Source: an uncultured Bacteroidota bacterium (GTDB lineage: Bacteria > Bacteroidota > Bacteroidia > Flavobacteriales > TMED113). Taken from it: a DNA stretch of 33,778 bases. Under the pieces are notes generated by a model. That model saw nothing but the letters and a program-made list of their open reading frames with translations, was not told where the DNA came from and did not search any database. Below are positions 7,635-14,809 of the stretch, in pieces. Every line of letters begins with the position of its first letter. The first letter of the stretch is position 1. Position numbers and translations under genes: made by a program. The stretch covers positions 1-33,778 of the forward strand of contig CABYOB010000005.1 of the NCBI GenBank assembly GCA_902520385.1. The letters are read 5' to 3'.

Positions 7635-10232
7635 ATGAAACTTTTAAATTCATTTAGACATCTTGTAGTTATATTTTTTTGTATTGGACAAGTGGCTATT
7701 TTTGCTTGCGACACATCACCATCAATTATCATTAACCAAACTACAGATAACAGTGATGGAACTTTTACTTTAGATTTAAGTTTATGTATTGGTAGTGGTG
7801 GATCAGCTGATGGTTTTGATTTATATTTTGAAAATGAAATTAATATATTATCTACTAATGTAACTGAAGTCACCTCACCCATAGGAGGAAATACTGCAAA
7901 TGTAACAATAAATAATGGGGTTTGGGAAGCTGTATATAACGGTTTTGATGGCAGTAATGCGAGTTGGTTTGAAGTCGAAAATGCGGGATTTGGAATAGAT
8001 TGCATGGATTTTCAAATTACTGTAGATGGTAATCCAGAGGGCGAAACTATATGTAGCTTGGGTATTAATGAAAACTGTTTAGGATTTACTCAACAAGATG
8101 AATTTATAACTTGTGAAAATATACCCGGCCCTTGTTTTCCTAATTATTTTATTGAAGCTCCAGGAAACGCAAGTGGAAATATTGAGAATGCAGGAGAAAA
8201 TTGTGGTTGGATTGAATATGAGGATGAAATTGTTGAAATAATAATTCCTTGCATAGGAGATTACACATTTACTATAAGTCAAGATTTTTCTGATGATTTC
8301 TTTTTTGGAAATACAATTTACGCAACACTAGGAGAAGATTGTTGTGATCAACAAATAAATCAAGTAGTTGCTTGGGAAGAATCCACATCATGGACACAAA
8401 ATCTTGAAGCTGGCACATATTATTTAGTTATTGATATGTTTATAGACACATGGCTAGGTTTATCTGGCGAATGGGATTTAAGTATTACTTCTAACAACAA
8501 TTTTTCCGGATCAACTATTGCAAATGCTGGAGAGGATCAAGAAATATGTGAAAATTCTACGATTCTATCTGGAAACAACCCAGAAGATGATGAAGTTGGA
8601 CAATGGAGTATTATAAGTGGAAATGGAATATTTTCTGAATTAAACAATCCATTATCAGAAATAAATAATTTATCAATTGGTGAAAATATTTTACAATGGT
8701 CTATAATAGGAGAATGTGGTGAATCAACTGATCAAATTACAATCAATGTTATTGATGGCGAACCTACCATTGAATTAGTTGATGTTGTTTATTGTTTAAA
8801 TCCTATTAATCTAAATGCTGTAGTTGAAGGTGGAGGAACCTGGACTGTAGAACCCTCTACTAACATTATAATTGAAAGCCCTGATAGCGAAAATACATTT
8901 GCAACCCCAACTGCTTATGGCACTTACACATTTACATTTGAAGGTTGTAATGGATCTGATTCTCAAGAAGTATTAGTAAGTACTTCTAACCCAACAATTA
9001 TTGATTTTCCAGATCAAGTTTATTGCCTTTCTTCATTTAATTTAGAAGCAGAAGTTGATGGGGATCCTGGTTACTGGGGATTTGAAGGTCCTGGATCCAT
9101 TAATTTTAGTAATCCTGTTTCACTATCTACTACGGCAATAGCTGATGAATATGGCTTATATACTATTTCGTATTATGGATGCGGAACTTCAACAAGTGTA
9201 AATGTAAACATTCAAGGAGTTCCACCACAAATTGTTTCAGCTCCCGATGAACCAATATTTTGTGATTTTAATGCTAATCTTGAAGCATTCGTAGTTGGAG
9301 ACCCTCAAGGTTGGACAGGATCAGGACCTGGAAGTGTAAATTTCTCTTCACAAGAAACATCAACAACAGCCACTGTTAGTGAATTTGGATTATATGAATT
9401 TACATTCAATGGATGTAATGAGTCTGCTTCAGTATTTGTAGACTTTTCACCATCTCAACCGACTATCGAACATCAAGATACAATTTTTTGTGCTTTAGAA
9501 ACAATGTTAACAGCAAGTGGAGAAGGAAATGCTGAGGGATGGTCGGTATATAGTTCCCCTGAAGGATCTAATGTTAATTTTAGCAATGAAAACAACTATT
9601 TAACAAATGTTAGTGTTAATGAATATGGAACTTACCAATTTCAATTTTCTGGTTGTGGAGATACTGCACTAACTTCATTAACATTTGCTCCACATGCGCC
9701 ATATTTAATATCACCCGATCACCAAGATTGTATTTTAGAAGCAGAATTAATAGCTTATACAGCAGATCAAAACGCTGGACCTTGGACACAAATATCCGGA
9801 GAAAGTGGTGTTCAAATTGAAAATAGCTGGTCTAATTCTACATCAATTTCTGTTCCAAACTACGGAATGTATGAATTTGAATTTGAAGCATGTGATACAA
9901 GTTCAATAATCAGTGTTGGATTTTCTTGTGGTTTAGTTATACCTAATACAATTACTCCAAATGGAGACGGAAATAATGATTTGTTTTTTATTCCAAATAT
10001 GAATCCACAAATATATTCTTCTAGTTTATTAACAATTATTAACAGATGGGGAAATGAAGTTTTCTCCGTCACAAATTACGGACTAAATGACAATTGGTGG
10101 GATGGAACAACAAAATATAAAGGTGAAGAATTGAAAACAGGAGTTTATTATTATATACTTGACGTTTTTAATGTTGTACATAATCAGAAAGAGAGTTACT
10201 CCGGAAACGTAACTATTTTTAATGATGACTAA
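7635..10232 (+). CDS. Large secreted protein with Ig-like modules and gliding-motility/T9SS C-terminal domain
   Basis: I start it at the ATG at 7635 because a clean signal peptide follows (MKLLNSFRHLVVIFFCIG, cleavage near FA-CD); an in-frame ATG at 7611 would add eight residues. The protein has about 865 residues. After an N-terminal beta-rich region comes a pre-peptidase-C-like segment near 175-300 (GDYTFTIS, AGTYYLVIDMF), then a PKD-like segment (AGEDQEIC). Five ~75-residue modules follow, each with a Cys near its start and a YG-x-(Y)-xFxxC end. The last ~90 residues (NTITPNGDGNNDLFF, INRWGNEVF, GVYYYILDVF) are the CHU_C / type B T9SS sorting domain, so export to the surface by type IX secretion is expected. 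The function is probably structural or adhesive, by inference. The next gene overlaps its 3' end by 11 bases. Confidence 0.87.
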   Translation: MKLLNSFRHLVVIFFCIGQVAIFACDTSPSIIINQTTDNSDGTFTLDLSLCIGSGGSADGFDLYFENEINILSTNVTEVTSPIGGNTANVTINNGVWEAVYNGFDGSNASWFEVENAGFGIDCMDFQITVDGNPEGETICSLGINENCLGFTQQDEFITCENIPGPCFPNYFIEAPGNASGNIENAGENCGWIEYEDEIVEIIIPCIGDYTFTISQDFSDDFFFGNTIYATLGEDCCDQQINQVVAWEESTSWTQNLEAGTYYLVIDMFIDTWLGLSGEWDLSITSNNNFSGSTIANAGEDQEICENSTILSGNNPEDDEVGQWSIISGNGIFSELNNPLSEINNLSIGENILQWSIIGECGESTDQITINVIDGEPTIELVDVVYCLNPINLNAVVEGGGTWTVEPSTNIIIESPDSENTFATPTAYGTYTFTFEGCNGSDSQEVLVSTSNPTIIDFPDQVYCLSSFNLEAEVDGDPGYWGFEGPGSINFSNPVSLSTTAIADEYGLYTISYYGCGTSTSVNVNIQGVPPQIVSAPDEPIFCDFNANLEAFVVGDPQGWTGSGPGSVNFSSQETSTTATVSEFGLYEFTFNGCNESASVFVDFSPSQPTIEHQDTIFCALETMLTASGEGNAEGWSVYSSPEGSNVNFSNENNYLTNVSVNEYGTYQFQFSGCGDTALTSLTFAPHAPYLISPDHQDCILEAELIAYTADQNAGPWTQISGESGVQIENSWSNSTSISVPNYGMYEFEFEACDTSSIISVGFSCGLVIPNTITPNGDGNNDLFFIPNMNPQIYSSSLLTIINRWGNEVFSVTNYGLNDNWWDGTTKYKGEELKTGVYYYILDVFNVVHNQKESYSGNVTIFNDD

Positions 10233-12327
10233 AAAAATTTTATTTTTTCTTTTATTAATAAATATTATCCAAGGACAAAATTTATTAATTCAAAATGGCT
10301 CATTTGAAGGTCCAACTGCACCAAATGTATCACCACCAAATTGGATTGGTTGTATGCCAGGCCAAACTCCAGACACTCAACCCGGATCTTGGGGAGTCGA
10401 TCTAGTACCTTCGGAAGGAAATAGCTACATTGGATTAGTTCACAATGTACCAACAAATTGGACAGAAGGAGTCTCGCAAGAATTAACACAACCTATGAAT
10501 CAATTTATAGAATATAACTGTTCCATTGATATTGCAGGGCATTTAGCAGACGAATCTAACGCACCTGTTGAACTAATTATTTGGGGAGGATTTAATGACT
10601 GTCCTCAAAGTGAATTACTTTGGAGCTCCGGAGATGTTCCTGACTTTGTATGGACTACATACTCAGTTGAATTTACACCAAATGAAAACTATACACATAT
10701 AATGTTACAAGTAAATGCACTTACCGAAACTTCTACATATATTTTAGTTGATAACTTTACATGTGAAAATATTTGCCCAGAACCTATTTCAGAAGCAGGT
10801 GAAAATCAAAACATTACATGTGATGACTTTATAAATTTGTCAGCTAATCCTCCCATTAATTCTGATGAAGGAGGAGAGATGATTGGTGAATGGAGTATTA
10901 TAAGCGGAAGTGGAAATTTTAGTTCTTTTAATGACCCCAATACATTAGTTTCAAACTTAAGTATTGGAGAAAATATTTTTGAATGGACATTAATAAACGA
11001 CTGTGGCTCATCAAGTGATATAGTTATTATAAATTTTAATCAAGAATATAATTTTGAAATACCAAATCAAGTATATTGCTTATCTAGTTTTGAATTACAA
11101 TCTTCAGTTGAAGGTAATTGGATTGTTGATGATGAATTAAATATGATAATTGAAAACCCTAATACTCCGAACACAATCGCATCACCTTCAAGCTATGGAA
11201 CATATTTATTTAGTTTCGAATCATGCGGAAACATTGTTTTCTCTCAAGAGGTAAATGTAGTTGGCTCGTATCCTACTATTACAGGTGACGCACAATCTTC
11301 TTGCTTAGAACCAATTTCATTAAATGTTAATATTTTAGGAGATCCTGGATACTGGGATTATGAAGGACCTGGAGAAGCAATATTTGACGATATATTTTCT
11401 CTAAATCCAGTAATTAATGTTAATAATTATGGAGAATACACATTTACTTATTATGGCTGTGGACTAAGTAACAGTATTAATGTTAATTTTAATCCTCAAA
11501 ATCCAATAATAAACCCACAACAAACAATATTTTGCTCATATGAAACAATACTAGAAGCAAATAGTAATGACCCAACAGGATGGACATTATTAGAAGGTCC
11601 TTACAATAGTACTGTTCAATTTTCTAATCCAGAATCTGAGACAACAAATATTCAAGTAAGTGAATATGGACTATATCAATTTATGTTTGAAGGCTGTGGA
11701 GGATATGAAACTATAGATGTATTATTCGAGTCCTTACCTCCAACTATTATATCAGCTGAACATGAAGACTGCTTGTTAGAAACTTCACTTTATGCATTTA
11801 CTGAAAATGATGAAATTGGAGGTCCTTGGGAACAAATAAATGGACCTTCAGAAGCAATAATTACATCTCCATTTGAGTCTAGCACATCTATTTTTGTTAG
11901 TGAGTATGGAATTTACGAATTTATTTATCCAGCATGCGATACATTTTCAAGTATTGAAATAGGATTTTCATGCTCACCAGTTTTTCCAAACGTATTCACA
12001 CCTAATGGTGATGGAAATAATGATTATTTTGAAATTCAAAATTTAACAACTGGAAATTATTCTGAAAGCCTCCTAACTATTTATAACAGATGGGGGCAAA
12101 TTATTTATCTAGAAAAAGACTATGGCTTAAGTGATGATGTAAATTGGTGGAATGGCAAAACCACATTCAACATGAAACCATACTCGGGAATTTCTCCAGA
12201 TAGAGATATAGAGGCAAATCAATTAAAAAAAGTGAATGAAAGTGTATACTATTACGTTTTTGATGTATATAATATTGCACATGACCAACCAGAAAAATAT
12301 ACAGGTTATATAACTATTATTAAATAA
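10222..12327 (+). CDS. Paralogous T9SS-exported protein: jelly-roll-like N-terminus, Ig-like modules, CHU_C domain
   Basis: A 701-residue protein with a signal peptide (MMTKKILFFLLLINIIQG). A second ATG at 10225 is an equal choice. Residues ~20-185 look like a DUF642 or carbohydrate-binding jelly roll (NGSFEG, PPNWIG near the start; ILVDNFTCE at the end). A PKD-like segment (AGENQNITCDD, EWSIISGSGNF) follows, then four ~75-residue modules homologous to those of the upstream gene and a type B T9SS C-terminal domain (FTPNGDGNNDYFE, IYNRWGQIIY, VYYYVFDVYN). It overlaps the upstream gene by 11 bases, suggesting one mRNA and coordinated secretion. A terminator follows at once. The surface location is well supported by the sorting domain; the ligand is unknown. 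Confidence 0.87.
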   Translation: MMTKKILFFLLLINIIQGQNLLIQNGSFEGPTAPNVSPPNWIGCMPGQTPDTQPGSWGVDLVPSEGNSYIGLVHNVPTNWTEGVSQELTQPMNQFIEYNCSIDIAGHLADESNAPVELIIWGGFNDCPQSELLWSSGDVPDFVWTTYSVEFTPNENYTHIMLQVNALTETSTYILVDNFTCENICPEPISEAGENQNITCDDFINLSANPPINSDEGGEMIGEWSIISGSGNFSSFNDPNTLVSNLSIGENIFEWTLINDCGSSSDIVIINFNQEYNFEIPNQVYCLSSFELQSSVEGNWIVDDELNMIIENPNTPNTIASPSSYGTYLFSFESCGNIVFSQEVNVVGSYPTITGDAQSSCLEPISLNVNILGDPGYWDYEGPGEAIFDDIFSLNPVINVNNYGEYTFTYYGCGLSNSINVNFNPQNPIINPQQTIFCSYETILEANSNDPTGWTLLEGPYNSTVQFSNPESETTNIQVSEYGLYQFMFEGCGGYETIDVLFESLPPTIISAEHEDCLLETSLYAFTENDEIGGPWEQINGPSEAIITSPFESSTSIFVSEYGIYEFIYPACDTFSSIEIGFSCSPVFPNVFTPNGDGNNDYFEIQNLTTGNYSESLLTIYNRWGQIIYLEKDYGLSDDVNWWNGKTTFNMKPYSGISPDRDIEANQLKKVNESVYYYVFDVYNIAHDQPEKYTGYITIIK

Positions 12328-12356
12328 AAAAACCTCTTTAATATAGAGGCTTTTTT
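12326..12356. terminator. Bidirectional rho-independent terminator
   Basis: A-tract 12326-12332, stem CCTCT (12333-12337) with AGAGG (12345-12349), a 7-base loop and a T-tract 12351-12356. It lies between two convergent genes and works in both orientations: for the T9SS pair ending at 12327 and the small exported protein ending at 12377. Confidence 0.8.
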
Positions 12357-12376
12357 ATTATTAGAAAAAATTAAAA

Positions 12377-12823
12377 TTATTTTGTTTTCTTTTTCTTGTC
12401 TTCTTTAATTTTTAAAGTAAAAGGATGAATAGATTTAGAAGCTGAACGATACTTTTCTAACTGTTTTTTTGATAAAAATTTCGATATTTTTTTATCTCGT
12501 TCATTCGCTGCTTCAGTCATCATAGAAAATTTTGCTTTTTTATTCTGCATCATAGTATTTTTATCACCTTTAGCAGCTTTATTTTTATATGCTAGTTTTT
12601 GATCTAATGCAATAAGATTTTTCGCATAAGCCATATAAGCTTTTGTTAATTCCTTTAATTTAGAATCTTTATCTTTTAGTTTTAGTTCTTTTTGTAAAAA
12701 CTCAACAGCAATTTTTGCTTGTTTCAATAATACTTTTGAATTATCCGTGCCCTTTACTGGATTAGAAAAGGCTGAAAAAGAGAACATTAAAACTGTAATT
12801 ACACTTAAAATAAGTTTTTTCAT
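12377..12823 (-). CDS. Small exported Lys-rich helical protein, function unknown
   Basis: A 148-residue protein with a clear signal peptide (MKKLILSVITVLMFSFSAFS, cleavage before NPVKG). The mature part is highly charged, rich in Lys, and predicted mainly helical. One segment near residue 115 (KKISKFLSKKQLEKY) recalls the 'LTxxQ' helix of Spy/CpxP-like periplasmic proteins, but the match is weak and I do not rely on it. It has its own upstream gap (12824-12911) and a shared terminator downstream, so it is probably a single-gene unit. I do not recognise the family. Confidence 0.7.
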   Translation of the reverse strand: MKKLILSVITVLMFSFSAFSNPVKGTDNSKVLLKQAKIAVEFLQKELKLKDKDSKLKELTKAYMAYAKNLIALDQKLAYKNKAAKGDKNTMMQNKKAKFSMMTEAANERDKKISKFLSKKQLEKYRSASKSIHPFTLKIKEDKKKKTK

Positions 12824-12852
12824 AGTTATGATTTTTAATTTATAAATATTTG

Positions 12853-12871
12853 GTTATATCAATTATATAAC
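12853..12871. promoter_or_regulatory. Short inverted repeat upstream of the exported helical protein
   Basis: GTTATAT (12853-12859) and ATATAAC (12865-12871) form a perfect 7-bp inverted repeat with a 5-base spacer. It lies about 30 bases upstream of the ATG at 12823, where an operator could sit. In DNA this AT-rich it may be chance. Confidence 0.25.
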
Positions 12872-12911
12872 AAAATTATTCTTTTTTTATTGTATTCTAA
12901 AATATTTACCA

Positions 12912-12943
12912 AAATTAAGCCCCTCATATGAGGGGCTTAATTT
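12912..12943. terminator. Perfect 32-bp palindromic terminator
   Basis: Bases 12912-12927 and 12928-12943 are exact reverse complements. The core pairs AAGCCCCTCAT with ATGAGGGGCTT, flanked by A and T runs on both sides. It lies 16 bases after the stop of the His-rich protein gene (minus strand) and is the most GC-rich local element. A rho-independent terminator is the simplest reading. Confidence 0.8.
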
Positions 12944-12958
12944 AATCTAAAAATATTT

Positions 12959-13249
12959 TTACTCTGCAGGTTTTGCATCTTCAGCAGGTGCAGCATCTTC
13001 AGCAGGTGCAGCATCTTCAGCAGGTGCAGCATCTTCAGCAGGTGCAGCATCTTCAGCAGGTGCAACTTCCTCATTATGAGAATGTTCTACATCGCCACCT
13101 TCATGTGAGTGAGTCACTCCATCTCCATGTGTATGTTCTGTATTTACACTCTCATTTGAAGAAGTATCTTCTTCAGAATTTAAAGATGTAATAATTCCAA
13201 AAGCTATTGCGATAACCGCAAGTAACATTACTATTTTTTTAGCATTCAT
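12959..13249 (-). CDS. Membrane-anchored His-rich protein with five APAEDA repeats
   Basis: I start it at the ATG at 13249, giving 96 residues beginning MNAKKIVMLLAVIAIAFGI; a longer form from a TTG at 13288 would put polar residues before this helix. One N-terminal membrane segment is followed by an exported acidic tail. First comes a His-rich stretch (residues ~38-60: HTHGDGVTHSHEGG, VEHSHNEE), a plausible Zn, Ni or Cu chelator. Then APAEDA is repeated five times and the protein ends at KPAE. The repeat is encoded by five identical 18-bp units (12975-13064). No enzyme domain is visible. Metal buffering in the periplasm is inference from composition only. A palindromic terminator follows. 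Confidence 0.7.
   Translation of the reverse strand: MNAKKIVMLLAVIAIAFGIITSLNSEEDTSSNESVNTEHTHGDGVTHSHEGGDVEHSHNEEVAPAEDAAPAEDAAPAEDAAPAEDAAPAEDAKPAE
12975..13064. repeat. Five perfect 18-bp tandem repeats (minisatellite)
   Basis: The unit GCATCTTCAGCAGGTGCA occurs five times with no mismatch (starts 12975, 12993, 13011, 13029, 13047). On the minus strand each unit encodes APAEDA of the His-rich protein. The unit is a multiple of three, so copy changes by slippage keep the frame. Perfect identity implies recent expansion or homogenisation. Confidence 0.95.
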
Positions 13250-13323
13250 TTGAATAAATTTTTTATTAATACAAGACGAATTTAACAAAATATTCTATGA
13301 TAATATTAAAAAAAAAAAAAATA

Positions 13324-13659
13324 TTAAATATTCATTTTCTTTTTTAAAGAATCCACCTTTTGATAATTAGTGCAATTTTTTATAGACTCCTCCCAATGAT
13401 TTAGCCCAATCTGAAAATCAATTTCATCATTTTTTTGCCATAACTTCATTAATTTAGAAAAATCAACCATTTCAACTTCTTTATAATTATCAACATCTAA
13501 ATATTTATTATATATAACATTTATTTGTTTAAATATCTCCATCTTAACATCTATAAAATCACATGGTTTTGTTAAATTTTTTAAATTTTTATTTTCAACT
13601 GAAACATCACAAGAAATGAAAAAGAAAATAAAAAGTGATAAAACTAACTTAAGGTTCAT
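13324..13659 (-). CDS. Small lipoprotein, function unknown
   Basis: A 111-residue protein with an N-terminal hydrophobic segment ending in a lipobox-like FISC (MNLKLVLSLFIFFFISCD), so Cys17 is the expected lipidated residue. The mature part has two further Cys (PCDFID near 33 and NCTNYQ near 96) and is otherwise polar and helical. No family recognised. It stands alone, with a poly-A run (about 13309-13323) just downstream. Confidence 0.65.
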   Translation of the reverse strand: MNLKLVLSLFIFFFISCDVSVENKNLKNLTKPCDFIDVKMEIFKQINVIYNKYLDVDNYKEVEMVDFSKLMKLWQKNDEIDFQIGLNHWEESIKNCTNYQKVDSLKKKMNI

Positions 13660-13691
13660 AAATTTTGTAATTATATTACAAAGATAAACGA

Positions 13692-13838
13692 TTATTTATT
13701 GTTATAATTTTTTAATTCAGGATCATTTTCTAATTCTTTTTGTTGAGCATTATTAGATTTTACTATAATTGAAAATAATGTGAATAAATAAGCACAAAAA
13801 ATTATCAGCCCAATAACAAACATTGTTATATTACTCAT
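13692..13838 (-). CDS. 48-residue single-helix membrane protein
   Basis: The minus strand from the ATG at 13838 encodes 48 residues: one membrane helix (MFVIGLIIFCAYLFTLFSII, residues 6-25) and a polar acidic/basic tail (QKELENDPELKNY). Its start codon lies inside the end of the 70-residue gene upstream (the shared bases read ATGAGTAA), an eight-base overlap that argues for real, coupled translation. Function unknown. A small subunit of a membrane complex, or an accessory of a transporter, is possible but not shown. Confidence 0.6.
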   Translation of the reverse strand: MSNITMFVIGLIIFCAYLFTLFSIIVKSNNAQQKELENDPELKNYNNK

Positions 13839-14043
13839 TGTTTTTGCTTTTAATTTTATTTTTATAATCCTTACTTCTTTGTCTAATTACAACAGATAAT
13901 ATTAATATAGATGGCACCCAGATCCCCACAAATATTCCTTCTAACTGATAACCAGAAAACCAAAGGCCAACTGAATATAAAAAGGAAATAAATGCTAAAA
14001 CAACAGGGTAAAAAGTGTGCCAAAATAGTATAAATTTTTTCAT
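13831..14043 (-). CDS. 70-residue membrane protein with two helices
   Basis: Two hydrophobic helices (residues ~10-30 and ~37-53) separated by a short loop containing GYQLEG, then a basic tail (RQRSKDYKNKIKSK), suggesting that the C-terminus faces the cytoplasm. The HTFYPVVLAFISF start and GIWVPSIL second helix look like a conserved small family rather than random sequence, but I cannot name it. It overlaps the 48-residue gene by eight bases, so the two probably form a pair. A 127-base gap separates it from the DUF6435 gene upstream. Confidence 0.65.
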   Translation of the reverse strand: MKKFILFWHTFYPVVLAFISFLYSVGLWFSGYQLEGIFVGIWVPSILILSVVIRQRSKDYKNKIKSKNNE

Positions 14044-14170
14044 AATTTTTTTTTTAAAAAAGTATAATGTTTTTATTTAATTCTTTTACTAAGAAAAAAC
14101 ATCAGATTGAATATAAATTGTATTTAATAAATTAGTTTTTTTTAAAAAAACTTAATAATACACTAGTGTA

Positions 14171-14344
14171 CTATTCTTTAAGTTTATCTATTTCAACAAG
14201 GATATCGCTTGCCTCTTTTTCTAATTTATCACTTTCCTTTCTATTAGTTTTAGATAGCCTATAAGCTTGTTCTTTTTTTTTATAATACAAATCATTAAGC
14301 TTTTCCTTTTTTGTTTTTGTTTTAAATAGGTAACGCCATATCAT
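14171..14344 (-). CDS. DUF6435 family protein (Lacal_2735 type)
   Basis: 57 residues from the ATG at 14344: a short aromatic/basic N-terminus (MIWRYLFKTKTKKEKL) followed by a charged helix with AYRLSKTNRKESDKLEKEA and a final ILVEIDKL. This matches what I recall of the small Bacteroidota family Lacal_2735/DUF6435, in which a phenylalanine-rich start precedes a YxLSxxNRxxSD helix. Function unknown; the helix is likely coiled-coil. The start lies 23 bases inside the 3' end of the upstream 62-residue gene, in another frame, so the two are probably co-translated. No signal peptide. Confidence 0.72.
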   Translation of the reverse strand: MIWRYLFKTKTKKEKLNDLYYKKKEQAYRLSKTNRKESDKLEKEASDILVEIDKLKE

Positions 14345-14510
14345 TTTCTTTAATTTTATATTTTTTAACTAATCTTTTATAAATTTTTTTAAGATTCTCT
14401 TTTTTTGCCCTAGGAGTTTCAAATAAATAACCTAAATCAGAGCCGTTAGGCATTTTTTCCATCGTTTGTGACAAACTCCTACATATTTCTATTGCTTTTT
14501 TTCTATTCAT
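14322..14510 (-). CDS. Small cytoplasmic protein, function unknown
   Basis: 62 residues, starting at an ATG. Basic and helical, with a central PNGSDLGYLFETP segment between two helices (AIEICRSLSQTMEKM and KKENLKKIYKRLVKKY). No membrane segment or Cys cluster beyond Cys10. I do not recognise the family. Its end overlaps the DUF6435 gene by 23 bases. The 220 bases upstream (14511-14730) carry no gene that I can see and must hold its promoter, or read-through from the tRNA-Arg operon. Confidence 0.55.
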   Translation of the reverse strand: MNRKKAIEICRSLSQTMEKMPNGSDLGYLFETPRAKKENLKKIYKRLVKKYKIKENDMALPI

Positions 14511-14730
14511 AAATAATTTTTAATTAAAAACTGCATTAGTAAAACATTTTAATATTAAATAGTTCTGTATAGCTTTTTCAATGTAAAGTTATGCAAAAAG
14601 AGTGTTAAAATCCTAATTTTTTAAATAATTTTATTTGAAAATCAATCCATATATGGTTAAAATAATAAAATCATTTGCTATTGTTTTAGTGTAGAAATTA
14701 CTAATAAATAAACAAGAAAAAAGAAACTTG

Positions 14731-14804
14731 TGACCCTGAAAGGATTCGAACCTTCAACCGCCTGATCCGTAGTCAGGTACTCTATCCAGTTGAGCTACAG
14801 GGCC
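14731..14804 (-). tRNA. tRNA-Arg, anticodon ACG
   Basis: A complete 74-nt cloverleaf. Acceptor stem GGCCCTG pairs with CAGGGTC (one G-U pair), with discriminator A. The D loop contains AGCTCAACTGGATAGAG; the anticodon stem CCTGA/TCAGG encloses the loop CTACGGA with anticodon ACG; the T arm contains GGTTCGAATCC. CCA is not encoded (CAA follows). The ACG anticodon, with A34 expected to be deaminated to inosine, reads CGU, CGC and CGA. Its 5' end is only 5 bases after the stop of the TlpA-like gene, so it is probably processed from the 3' end of the operon that also encodes ArgS. Confidence 0.97.
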
Positions 14805-14809
14805 TAAAA

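Noticed and set aside
7586..8005. Minus-strand 139-codon frame before the first T9SS gene
   Set aside because: Overlaps the well-supported start and signal peptide of the T9SS gene and shows no domain.
12975..13064. CRISPR or regulatory iterons
   Set aside because: 18-bp units abut without spacers and encode APAEDA in frame with a signal-anchored protein.
14511..14730. Possible small RNA or gene in the longest gap
   Set aside because: Only a 10-bp palindrome (14647-14656) and AT-rich sequence; no stable hairpin, RNA family motif or convincing frame.
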